A stretch of DNA of 64,000 bases, from assembly GCF_963576615.1 (NCBI RefSeq), contig NC_088710.1:2770001-2834000 (forward strand), given 5' to 3'. Both the position numbers and the translations under genes were made by a program. Under the pieces are notes generated by a model that saw only the letters and a program-made list of their open reading frames with translations, had not been told where the DNA came from and did not search any database. This document shows, piece by piece, positions 32,001 through 42,100 of the stretch. The stretch comes from Watersipora subatra. Lineage: Eukaryota; Bryozoa; Gymnolaemata; Cheilostomatida; Watersiporidae. Positions within the stretch are counted from its first letter, which is position 1. Every line of letters begins with the position of its first letter.

Positions 32001-34651
32001 GTTTAATGTAAAATACAAGATATATCACGGTTCTTATAGTTCAAACTCTAGTTAATTCAAACTATTTAACTTTGCCCCTTCGAGTTTGAAGTATGCAGAC
32101 CCCACTGTAGCTGTAAAACTCTAAGTTATAGACAAACAGCTAAGTTAATAAACGTATTAGGCTATATTTATGACATTTTAGAGTCATGTGGCTGGAAGTT
32201 TTGTGCAAAATATTGTATGTAGAAGTGATAGTAAGTTGTGTTTTGACTGTACATCTATGCTTTCATTTATGAATTGCTAGTTGATGATTTTGTACATGGT
32301 CTTCTCAATGATATTCTTAGATTACAAGGTTATAAGTTAATTTCTCTCATGTGGAGAAGAAAACTCCGAACTGAAAGATCTTCAACCCTTGTAACTAAAT
32401 GTTGCCATAAATTCTTGTCGTTCTACTCTAATAGGTTATGGATGCTGAGAACGAGCGAATGCTGAGCGAAGTCGAACACGAAAGAATGATGCATTTGTGC
32501 ACAAATGTTCAGGATGAGGTCGCTAAGGAGTATAGAGAACACAAGCGCTCTGTAGTAAAATCTAAGTAAGTCTCAAACCGCCTATTTTCTGTCATACTGA
32601 TATGAAATTTATCTTAGACATGCATTGGGTTACGAATGGATGATAGTAGTTAAGTGGAGTAGCAGGTAGAGGCCATACACCTTCTCCATTACTGAAAAGT
32701 GGTAACAAAGCTTTCGATATTGTTACTATTTTTAGTAGAGCTCTAAAGAATCTCCTTTTGTTATCTTGCAATGTATAGTAAGTGTATAAATTATGGTACA
32801 TATATAATGTATGGTTCATGTATAATGTATAGTACATATATAATGTATGGCACATGTATAATGTATGGCACATGTATAATGTATGGTACATATATAATTT
32901 ATGGTACATATATAATGTATAGTACATGTATAATGCATGGTACATATATAATGTATGGTACATATATAATGTATGGTACATATATAATGTATGGTACATA
33001 TATAATGTATGGTACATATATAATGTATGGTACATATATAATGTATGGTACATATATAATGTATAGTACATATATAATGTATGGTACATATATAATATAT
33101 GGTACATATATAATGTATGGTACATATATAATGTATGGTACATATATAATGTATGGTACATATATAATGTATGGTACATATATAATTCATGGTACATATA
33201 TAATGTATGGTACATATATAATGTATGGTACATATATAATGTATGGTACATATATAATGTATGGTACATATATAATGTATGGTACATATATAATGTATGG
33301 TACATATATAATGTATGGTACATATATAATGTATGGTACATATATAATGTATGGTACATATATAATGTATGGTACATATATAATGTATGGTACATATATA
33401 ATGTATGGTACATATATAATGTATGGTACATATATAATGTATAGTACATATATAATGTATGGTACATATATAATGTATGGTACATATGTAATGCATGTTA
33501 TATATGTTATATAGTTATCAGAGTGAACAATTTATTTTCAATAGCTATTTAGATGATATGCCACTTCATAAGTATTGGATAAAAACACAGCAGAAACCTG
33601 TTTAAAACTGTAAAAGGCCTAATTTAAAACCTCGAACGTTACACAGAGTAAAATCAACTTTAAGAAATGTAGACAGGCTTTTGGTCATTCACTCATCTTT
33701 TCTTTCCTCAGGGTGTACTATGAAATGAAGGCCAATTTCCATACTAGTCTTGAGTCGCAGAAACAATCCATAGAAAGTTTGGAAACAGACGTGGATTCAG
33801 CAAAAAAGCTTTATGCAAAGACGCTCAGAAATCTTGAAGGAATTAGTGAAGAAATCCATATAAGGCGCCAAAGCAACGGTAACACTAAAATGTTAGGTAA
33901 ACGTGAGGCAGGAGTAGGTTCAGAGAGCCCCGTACCACCTCCTATGGAGACAAGGCGCAAGACTATCTATAGCAACAACAACACTGATGATGAGATAATC
34001 ATCTCATTTCCACCAGCCGCTCCAACTCCGAGGAATTCTCGTTCTTCAGTGAGTCCTGACAATCCCATAGACATCTCAGGCATGAATATTACAGTTAGTC
34101 GTAAGGAAATGACTCCTCCCACTCTTCTTATCAATGATATGGGTTTAGAGAAATCAACTGCTCCGGATAATACCGATTCAGCCAGTCAGTCTCTGAATAA
34201 TACCAATTCAGCCAATCTAAACCCAACGAATGGCGTTTGTAGTAGGGATAACAAATACGATGATGGTGGCAGTAGCGTAGAAACTTCTCCGGTTGCCTTG
34301 AGACACCAGGTCAAGCTCGGCTCGTTCAAACTTTCTGCTAAACAATTATTACATGAGACATCCTCGGTTGACAGCGATTCTGGCAGCGTCTGTAGTTTTG
34401 TCAACCTGGATGATGCTGGAGTGGCAAATGCGATGACTGACAAATATTTCAGTGGGTTATACGAAGATGAGCCAAGTGAATCGGCTCTTGGAGATTACAG
34501 CACTCTTCCTCACTCACTGGCCCAGTACCAGCAACCATTCAATAATGCCCGTCAGTCTGTTTCATCAGGCAAATTTTTAGCCGAGTCTGATTTGAATCTA
34601 GACCAAGTTCTCAAGCTGCTTGACAACTCCCAAGATGAGTCAATCGTTTAA
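20013..34651 (+). CDS. SH3BP5: SH3 domain-binding protein 5 family protein (Sab/REI-1)
   Basis: Six exons (20013-20057, 20733-20795, 21173-21301, 25804-25965, 32435-32565, 33712-34651) join in frame to 489 residues. The known family (SH3BP5, SH3BP5L, worm REI-1) is a coiled-coil exchange factor for Rab11 and, in mammals, a JNK-binding protein of mitochondria. Landmarks are LDPRIQNELERLN at the start, ARAKFRKLL and the KPYYDAR motif, AARELVELAEQ, then the family signature MAWQEMLNHAT near residues 119-131. A second coiled coil runs through VYYEMKANF to NLEGISEEIHIRR. The rest, from about residue 225, is low-complexity and Ser/Asn-rich, as in relatives, with VDSDSGSVCSFVNL resembling a conserved acidic patch. 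Length is close to the usual 390-455 residues plus a longer tail. Vertebrate SH3BP5 and SH3BP5L cannot be told apart here; this is probably the single invertebrate orthologue. Its start region is shared head-to-head with FARSA. Confidence 0.95.
20733..20795 (+). CDS. SH3BP5: SH3BP5 exon 2
   Basis: Twenty-one codons (NELERLNKASLLINGLENEL...), beginning of the first coiled coil. Acceptor TTTACAG, donor GTAAGT, phase 0 both ends. Confidence 0.9.
20796..21172. other. SH3BP5 intron 2
   Basis: A 377-bp intron; nothing recognised beyond splice sites. Confidence 0.7.
21173..21301 (+). CDS. SH3BP5: SH3BP5 exon 3
   Basis: Forty-three codons carrying ARAKFRKLLTE and AKPYYDARVKANE, matching the KFR..L...KPY(W/Y)EAR core of the family. 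Donor GTAAGA, phase 0. Confidence 0.93.
24988..25086. repeat. 33-bp repeat, three copies
   Basis: Three tandem 33-bp units starting CGTGTAGCCACC and ending CTCAAGGCAG or a variant of it. Confidence 0.9.
25324..25461 (+). CDS. Possible alternative cassette exon of SH3BP5
   Basis: A 46-codon stretch open in phase 0. It is bounded by an AG (TTTCCATGACAG) and a GTAATA donor, and is G+C-richer than the intron around it. It would fit in frame between exons 3 and 4 but would interrupt the first coiled coil, and the family has no such segment. No similarity is recognised. It may be a chance open stretch. Confidence 0.2.
25804..25965 (+). CDS. SH3BP5: SH3BP5 exon 4
   Basis: Fifty-four codons with RYERAMGEQTAARELVELAE and the signature MAWQEMLNHAT. 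It joins exon 3 without a gap relative to vertebrate relatives. Donor GTGGGA. Confidence 0.95.
27280..27672. repeat. About 60-bp minisatellite
   Basis: About seven imperfect copies of a unit of 50-62 bp with the core CAGTCAGAGTGGAGAGAAAG and AGGGGTAAATCAGCTCCCTC, in SH3BP5 intron 4. Confidence 0.88.
28524..29363. repeat. 30-bp satellite, about 28 copies
   Basis: The unit is TGTGAATATGTTATATGTCA plus TATGTTACAA. Variants (GGGAATATG, CCTATG, TTACATGCC) recur in the same order, giving a 150-bp higher-order duplication (28561-28710 repeated at 28711-28830 before it diverges). Two frames stay open for 160 and 222 codons because the unit is divisible by three; these encode a decapeptide repeat and are not genes. 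Located in SH3BP5 intron 4. Confidence 0.95.
29552..29590. repeat. Short hairpin
   Basis: CCCATGCGCTAGCAGG and CCTGCTAGCATGGG pair with one bulged base around a 9-nt loop. Function unknown. Confidence 0.6.
30946..31056 (+). pseudogene. Fossil transposase DNA-binding domain
   Basis: Translates, with one internal stop, as VDIIDEI-stop-RGVKPREIAKREKL, then TVPTWIK. This fits the Psq/CENP-B-type helix-turn-helix (EII..ieeG.k..eIA...gis.sTv..W.K) that opens pogo/Tigger transposases. No intact DDE domain was seen, so the element is inactive. Confidence 0.55.
31180..31646. mobile_element. Possible hAT-like MITE nested in the Tigger-like element
   Basis: GGGGTTCCCAAC at the left and GGTTGGGAACCCCTG at the right are inverted, resembling hAT ends (CAGGGGTTCCCAACC). 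No 8-bp target duplication could be matched, so the boundaries are uncertain. Confidence 0.35.
32435..32565 (+). CDS. SH3BP5: SH3BP5 exon 5
   Basis: Forty-three codons plus two bases, beginning VMDAENERMLSE (VMEAE in vertebrates) and ending in the split Lys of KSK. Donor GTAAGT. Confidence 0.93.
32775..33500. repeat. 18-bp satellite, about 40 copies
   Basis: TACATATATAATGTATGG repeated with few changes. It fills about 63 percent of the 1,146-bp SH3BP5 intron 5 between the two most 3' exons. Frames on both strands are open throughout (YGTYIM / MYHTLY-type repeats); these are not genes. Confidence 0.95.
33712..34651 (+). CDS. SH3BP5: SH3BP5 terminal exon
   Basis: Completes the split codon, then VYYEMKANFHTSLE through NLEGISEEIHIRR (second coiled coil) and the 250-residue disordered tail to TAA at 34649-34651. 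The exon is G+C-richer than its flanks. Confidence 0.95.
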
Positions 34652-35049
34652 AGTCAGGATCTGCTGTGGCAATCTCATTGTCGAGTGTCTTGTCCAAGTG
34701 TTATTTATCTTTGCCGAGTTGTGGCTTTTGGGCAGGCTCTGAGAACCTTTGATCAGTATAGACGTAACACAAGTGAACACGGTACATTTTAGTGCAAACG
34801 TAAAATGTTGTCTCAACAATTATGATTTGTCATCTTATTTATCTGCTATGGAAGGTAATAATTAGCAAACGCAACTCAATATGTCTCCTGTGTCACATAG
34901 CATATCTACATAAATGTTCTGAATTGCAGGGTTCAGTACAGTAAATCCCTTAGGCAATGCAATATGGCTTTGTTCAAAGACAATTTTTTGCTGATATTAT
35001 CTGGATTAACTATATTTTTGATGATACAATAATCCCATTTCTTTTGATG

Positions 35050-35055
35050 AATAAA
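35050..35055 (+). terminator. Candidate SH3BP5 polyadenylation signal
   Basis: AATAAA 399 bp after the SH3BP5 stop codon, with T-rich sequence around it. It would give a roughly 420-nt 3' UTR. Confidence 0.5.
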
Positions 35056-36091
35056 TCAATTATTTATTCTAAAATTTATTATGCCTATCCAGCTAGTGTT
35101 TAAATATTGTATATTGAATGGGGAATTAGAGCCCAAGTACTTATTCAAAGCGAGAAGAAAATAGGCGCACTCAACCAGATTTTTTGCTGGCACCCGGACG
35201 CACGGAATGAGATTTTGTCCTAAGCAGACAACTTCCGTGTAAGCGCGCGCTTGTTTGAGTCCATTACTTGCCTTTCCATGTGCAAAATAGACCTCTTGCT
35301 TAGTCGAGGCTGACAAAACACTATAGGTTCCCTGAAAGGCCGTAAGATCTCAACGTTGTGTAATTTCCGTTTTCGAAACTTGCGGAAAAGATAGACTAAC
35401 AACCTAAGGTAGATAAACAAGGAAGATCTTGCTTAGAACAGATTATTATTTTATTACCATTCTTTGCATGTGAGCACATCAAGGGTCTACTTGCTACAAA
35501 CTCAAACGCTTCTATTTCCACTCGATTTGCTGTTTTTTCTATATGTAATCGAACAAACGCAGTGTTTTCGGTGTTCGTGCTAGTAAAAGCAATTGCAAGA
35601 CGTAAGTCAACTGCGTTGAAAGAAAAACGTGTTAGCAACGTATATGTTTAGAATGAATAAATGTTAAATATAAATGTGTATGTTCATCATTGTTTGTTCA
35701 TAGTTGTGTTCATATTTATAATACATAGCTTTCACGCATAGTATTTTGAAATATCATTTATAGCTGATGTTCTTGCATGTATCTATCGTAAGTTTTGGTA
35801 GGCGGAAAACATTTTAAGCTCTGGTTCAGATACAATGCTTTGAATATGCATGTTTTAAAGCAACAGCGAGTACGCAATAAATCGGCTAGGTAAAGCCTAT
35901 GCCACTGTATGGTTAGACTTACAGTAATAATTCTAATACTGTGCTTTGGTCGAATGTGGTATTCAGTCTGTTGAATGTGTGATAAAAATATTCTAACTAC
36001 CGTATAATAAATTCAAGGTAGAAATACTAATTAGTTTTATTTTTCTACAAAATGGCCACACAAGCTACTAAGAGCGGTTATCACAATAATT
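35056..36091. other. Intergenic stretch between SH3BP5 and RNF34
   Basis: No exon or bounded repeat recognised. Confidence 0.5.
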
Positions 36092-38022
36092 TAGGAGAGA
36101 TTGGGGCACATCGCAACGCAGGGTATGTCGAAAAAACGCCTCAAATCTCTTGTTGGTTTACATCATTTTAAATTTTTACCTCACTAATTAAAGAGCTTTT
36201 TAGGTCATCTTATGAGATTTCCTGATTGCATGAAATACAAAAACAGCAATTTAGGTGAGCCATGATTTTGTAAAATTTATTGGTAATTTTTGGCCTTTTC
36301 ATTTTTATAACCAGATTTAGAGAATTGCATATCTTTTGTGTACATCATCCCATGTTAACGAAAATCGGTGGATGCAGCTATAGACATGTTCTCGTCAACA
36401 TGCACCCACCAACTTCATCATATTACTTCGTCTTAAGTCGGGATGAACATTTTGGTTACTCAGTGTCAAGAGGGGCACGTTGAAACAAAGGGCCAAGTGC
36501 GGCAAGTTGCAACATGTTTTAATGATAAGAATAGATTGGCAAGTTGCAACATGTCGCAACTTGCCCCTCTATTCTCATGAAAGGAACAGCTCGGGTAGCA
36601 TTGAAACTGCTGTTTGATACAAACCTTGATGACATAGCTAAAAGGTAATTCTCACGATGAACCCTTAAATTTCTGGACGATATTGATATCATGACTGCAA
36701 ATACTAATATATAGAAAGAAAAGTTTTGGAAATAAAAAGGTTTTTGGACAGAAAATTGATTTGTATTTAACACATTATGTAACATTAGCAATTCTAACTT
36801 TCAACCCACATATCATGAGAAAGTGTTTTGTGCAGTTGAAATAAATTAAAAAAATAAAACAACTATAAAAAGGTTTAAATGTAAATGTGAAGTAATTAGC
36901 AAATAATAGCTAAATTAAGTCATTGTTGTTACGATTACAATAAAAGATGATTCGGTTATGATACAATTAATCCGAACTGAAAAAATAAAATAAAAATCCT
37001 AAATATGTTGGATTAATAATATTAATTCTTGCATTGAAGTGTGTGTGTGTGTATAAAAAAGGTTACTGTTCCACCAGAAGCTATCCATCAAAACTGAATA
37101 TGACGATAGTGGTACCTTTTGATACTGGTACAAATAAAAAAATGAGATATTGTACTGTCTTTGTCTGACCGAACAGAGAGAGAAAGTTGAGGCTTTTCCT
37201 ACAGAGATAATACTATTTATTGTCCGCGTAAAAAGAATTGGCCTTGACCACGATTTTTAGTAGTTGAACCTTATGAAAAAACCGAAAATAGAAGTTCAAG
37301 AAAACACGAAAAAGCATCGTGTTTCATAGAGTTAATATAACTCATAGAGTTTCAAATAATACGTCATTTAGCGTGTACATACGGTATATGATAGTGTTTT
37401 TGGTCAACAAGCCTTGTATAGCTCAGTTGTAGAGCACGTGGATTTAAAACTTGTGGTTGCAATCTCATGGGTTCAAATTCATCAAAATGCAAAATTTTAA
37501 ATTCCAACATTTTAATAGCTATAGCTGGACATACACAAATGAACACAGAAACACATACCGACAAACTTTGAGAAATATATATATTTATATAAGTTTTGTT
37601 TCACTGTGGAAGGTTGTTTGTTGTGATTGGGGTACATAGTGTTTTGAAGTTCATAGCAAACTCATCTTAAGTTTTTCTTGCTCAGATAATTGGTGGAAGT
37701 TTGAATTATTTGGCTGAAAATAAATTCAAGAAAACACCATTCTAAAACTAAAATTTACTATAAAAATCAAAGAAGTTTCAATGTGCCCCATAGGGTGTGT
37801 CAACACGACCCCTATCGGGGCACGTTGACACACCAATTAGGCAATTAGTACTTTTGTGATATTTTCCAAAGTATACAACCAGCAGAATTAACATTTGGCA
37901 AACATATGTAAAACATATTTCTGCATCCTTTGTGATTATCTTCATTATATTCCAATATTTTAGAAAAACATATTATACCCAAAAATGCATTTTTTGTTGC
38001 AACGTGCCCCACCCTCCCCTAC
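36092..38022. mobile_element. 1.9-kb TIR element of unknown superfamily with nested retroposon
   Basis: The left end reads TAGGAGAGATTGGGGCACATCG. The right end is the complement of GTAGGGGAGGGTGGGGCACG. Several GGGGCAC, GCAAGTTGCAACATG and CGCAACTTGCCCC subterminal motifs recur inside (36470-36570, 37780-37830). A retroposon copy lies within (36731-37590). No transposase was seen, and the superfamily is not assigned. Confidence 0.5.
36731..37590 (+). mobile_element. tRNA-tailed retroposon, copy C
   Basis: Its body matches the reverse complement of 50770-51400 over many hundred bases, for example a block near 37030-37090 reading TGTATAAAAAAGGTTACTGT and GAGCTATCC-like AAGCTATCCATCAAAACT. It carries a tRNA-like TATAGCTCAGTTGTAGAGC (A box) and GGGTTCAAATTC (B box) at about 37416-37480, then the tail TAGCTATAGCTGGACATACA and TTTGAGAAATATATATA. 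The CCGGG head is missing (5' truncated). Confidence 0.7.
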
Positions 38023-38164
38023 TTGCCATAATTAATTCATAATAGTACAAAAATGGGATCTAGGCAGCAAAAGCTCAATGCTTGTTTGTGCTAGTTTTAC
38101 GCAATTTTTTTTATTCCTGCAGGTCTTGCAATGCCAACCTCTATGTCTGCATCTGAATCTGAGC

Positions 38165-38900
38165 TCATTCTCAATGCGTTCGTATGTCAATGCAATATTT
38201 ACGACAAAAAATAACTAAATGCAAATAAATTCGCTCCCATGCTATAAAAATCATCTAAAAAGGATATTATGGTGAAAAAACGTGATTTTAATTGCTTTAA
38301 TTCAGTACCTATGCTAACAAATCAAAACAATTACTTTTCTAATGACTATGATTTTCAATAAAATTTTACATTACTCTGTATACTGTTTGAAGTTCTTACC
38401 TTGAAAACAGACATTGCGGTGTGAGAGCGACTTTACAGCAAAGTTTTGGGGACACTATAATTGTGTGACGCTACGTAACATAACATGAACTTTGAATTCA
38501 ACTTAAATGACTTGGTTTTGGCTCACTAAACACGCACTTAAAGCTAAGTTTTAATTTTTCATTGAACTTGACTTTAATTCTGTTATCGCTGTAATGTTTT
38601 ATTATTTGTTTCTGGCGTGTTATATTCTGTTATTGTTATCTATTTTGGGTTTGTTTATTATTTGTTTCGCTTTCACTATAACTTTCAGATGACCTTACTA
38701 AAACTTTTTAACTGGTTAGGAGTAGAAAGACCAATCGATGCATACTCTCGCATACTTGGCCATTTAATGGCCATCAAGAACAGGCTCGCATGCTTGTATC
38801 TCAAACGTTTTTCGTAACGCGAGGCAATGACATGCTCAAAATTTTGCTCATTTCTCGATTTTCTTGTATGTTGAGGCACTAGCGTGTCGAGGTATGACAG
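38165..38900. mobile_element. MITE family with GTCATACCTYGACA ends, copy 1
   Basis: Shares ATAACTAAATRCAAATWAAT, GAATATTA(C/T)GATGGAAAAAA-like and terminal blocks with 59022-59708. The right end reads TGTCGAGGTATGAC; the left end is eroded. It lies just upstream of RNF34 exon 1. Confidence 0.5.
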
Positions 38901-39043
38901 TACTCATACATAATTCAAGTACAGTCATAGCTCGAATATCAGAATATCTACTGGTCTGTTGTATTTTAGTTGTACAACAAGGAATGTAAGCTGCTGGCTG
39001 GCAATGATGCTGTATTTAAACTAGCAGCGAGTTGGACGACAAG

Positions 39044-39130
39044 ATGGGCTCTGCAAGTTCAAATATTGACCAAAGTGAGAGCTGCTCAAATTGTGATCTC
39101 AAGTTCACTCGAATGGCAAGAAGAAATAAG
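39044..39130 (+). CDS. RNF34: RNF34 exon 1
   Basis: Twenty-nine codons from MGSASSNID through C14/C17 of the FYVE-like finger to RRNK. Donor GTGAGC, phase 0. It is followed by a 168-bp intron. Confidence 0.88.
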
Positions 39131-42100
39131 GTGAGCGATTACTAATTTTGTTTGTTTATGCCCTTACTTGAACTTTCTGTTTTGATATTAATATATTCTT
39201 ATCAAAGACCCTACCATCTGTTATCTAGAATCAACAGGACTAGGTTAGTGCAAGTAGGAGTTTAGATGGCTTCTGGTCATCGTTATGTGACTTTTTAGAG
39301 AATCTGTTTGGAGTGTCAATCTTTTATGTGCTCTGCCTGTTTTCAAATAACGACGGACGCTTTGCCTGGAGGAGGAAAACTTCCACGGCTCACAAGACGT
39401 TTGATCACAGGCTACTGTGTCAGTTGCAAGGTCATGTTGGCCGGAGATTCTTCAGATCAGCTTACTGGTCTCAAGGTAAACTCGGTTCAAAAAAATTAAC
39501 GAAGTTTAGGTGCATATAGAGAAAAAATAGGTAAAAAGGAAGGGTGAGGGAATAAAGAGAAAGTGTATGAAAGGTAGGAGGGAAGAGAGTGAAATATACA
39601 AAAAAGCGAACTGATAAAGAGGGATGCGGAGAGTTCAGTGGTAAATTGTTGGAAAGCAATATTTGATCTTCGTTTTTTTTCAAGCTGAGCTCTTCTATTC
39701 GATGCCTGGTACCAGCATAGGTCAGAGGAAATGTGTTTTCAACTCATGTCCTGATCTTGCAGAGATGGACTAGTATACGCATGTAACAAAATAAAAACTT
39801 AAACTGCTTTCATATTTGTGTTGCAGCTAAAAATGGGAGATTTGACGTGTGTTGTTTTTATATTAACTAAATAAGTTTGATTGATTAAAACAAAACAACA
39901 ATTCAAGCAATATTGAATGATGCTGAATATGGAATTTTTGCAATAGTGATGTATTATTGCTCTTTTTGATTGATGGCAGCAGGCCATAGACCTAAATTCC
40001 CTAGCAATGCACACTGATTAATTAGGTAGAAGGGCAACACCCCTTTATTATATAAGTGTTAAGATTTGTTTTTGTGACCACCATTAGGTTATTTTTATAA
40101 GCCAACAAAGGTTTTGAAAATAATGCATTCCTAAAGCATTAGGTTTTATTTAGTCAACAACATGCTTATCTATAATGACAAGACTCTGTTTGACGTAAAT
40201 CTGCGTCTACAAGTGTGTTAGAGGATTATAAATTTCTTCACAAAGTACTTCTGATTTAAGTAAAGTTGTCTGCCCCCGTAACTATTTACGATAACTTCAT
40301 TGACTTTAGACCTTTAGACTGACAGTCAAAACTTGCTTTATCCAATAGCGATCCCGGTAAGACTGCTTATCTATGGTTCAGACATTACCATACTGACCAT
40401 AGAAGGCAGCGAGTTCTTTCCATTTTCATGCAAGCCTACTGCACTTGTACGCTTGTATTCTGAGCATGTGGTTCTATTGCTACAGTGAATACAAATTGCA
40501 AGAGGTATGAAAGCTATTACCTGTGTCCACCTAAGTCACCCACCTAAGTAATCCACCTACCATTATTTTATTACTCTTATTTCATTTCTGACACGTGTCT
40601 GTCACACATCTGACATGTGTCTGAGATGCATCTGACACGCGTCTGTCACACATCGGAGATGTGTCTGAGATGCATCTGACACGTGTCTGTGACACATCTG
40701 AGAGTGTCTGAAATGCATCTGAGACATTTAGTTCAATTGAATCTAGCAGGCGGTCTAGCAGCTACGAAAACTAAGCAAGTCGATTCCATGAGTTTGTTGT
40801 GCTCCGTAGTTGTCCCTAATCATCACCCTGCTCCCCAATTGTCTGATTGCCTATTCTTTAATTTGTTTGCCGTTTTGGTGCTGCTAGAGATTTCTTCATC
40901 AAAAAGTATACTCTCTAATGCCTATAAATACGTTCAGTTTGGTATCTTCAGGAATAAAGAAGGTTGGCATATCATTCGGCCCTACCTGAAGTTTAGAAAT
41001 AAGGCTCAGTTGCGGAAAGCATTTACATATTCAATGTTGAAAATTTTTGAAAAACGGAACACTTATAATTCTCAATGTTAACAAGAAATGGCAGCTCAGG
41101 TTAGTGAATATTAGATAAAAGGTAGGAACTCAAATAAAACCGGTTAAAGCTGCCTGTGGCTAAATATGTTAAAAAGGGCATTTACACTAAAACCAGTATT
41201 CTAACCTTGTACCTGAAGTCTTCCTTACACCACTTTGGACACCCCCTTCAAGCATGTTGCACCCCCTTCATTCATGCTATCTAGTGCTTCTAATCTAGTA
41301 CTTGCCTAGCTTTCTGCCTGGTTCCCATGTAGGCTACAACCATTTGCGACAGGCGCACCAGATTATCGCAATGAAATGGGCTCCTGTGCTCAGAGTATCG
41401 CTGTTGGCTGCCGGCAGCAGTCACAAGAGTTGAACACTGTTCAGTTTTCGCCAACAAATTGCTGACACTCTTTCTAAAATTCACTGAACAGGTGTACTTT
41501 GGCACAAGATTGCCACTAGAGTGTTGTGGTCAACCCGAGAACCAAGTTTATCAATATTTTTTGTTGAAATCATTAATATTGTAAACGACCTTGACTTTCT
41601 GTAGCAGCTTAGCCTATGCGATCATTGGTGACATAGCCTAATGCTAACGCAAGCCTAGTTTGCTGCGAGAGATTGCCATCAGAGTCTTGCAACCAATGTG
41701 AGAACCATGATTTACTTCAGTGTCTGTTTCTGTTAGCTAGGCATGCTGTGCTGTCTTCTGTCTCATCGCCCTAGCCTCGTGTTTCTGTTAGATCTCCATG
41801 CTTTACCTAAGCAGTCGCTTCTACCTCAGGCTCTACATCTTTGCTGCCATTCCCCATGCATTATCTGTTGAGTAACGAGTAAACGATACTACGTGTTGAC
41901 ACAATAGATTTTGAAGGCCATGACGGAATTTTCCATAATTTTCTATGTTGAATTTTTAATAACCTTATTGAAGTATAGTAAGTTTTTAATAACCTTACTG
42001 TCAGTATATTTTTATCTATCATGAATCATCAATGATTTGTGATAACAATAACATCGATGCAAATATTTGCACTCTTATATTTTGTCCAATGAAAAAGCTC

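Larger units (their letters stand above)
30435..32107. mobile_element. Degenerate Tigger/pogo-like DNA transposon
   Basis: A 1,673-bp element bounded by inverted CAGTGGGGTCTG ends with TA on each side. The subterminal sequence is AATTCGGACCTGGATAATTC-like, typical of Tigger relatives. A decayed transposase helix-turn-helix is at 30946-31056. A second TIR-like insert may be nested at 31180-31646. It sits in SH3BP5 intron 4. Confidence 0.7.

Noticed and set aside
32592-33514. Open frames of 226-297 codons on both strands
   Set aside because: They are products of the 18-bp satellite; open on both strands and without any non-repeat domain.
37412-37490. tRNA gene
   Set aside because: The A and B boxes are good, but the acceptor and anticodon stems do not pair. 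It is the tRNA-like module of a retroposon.
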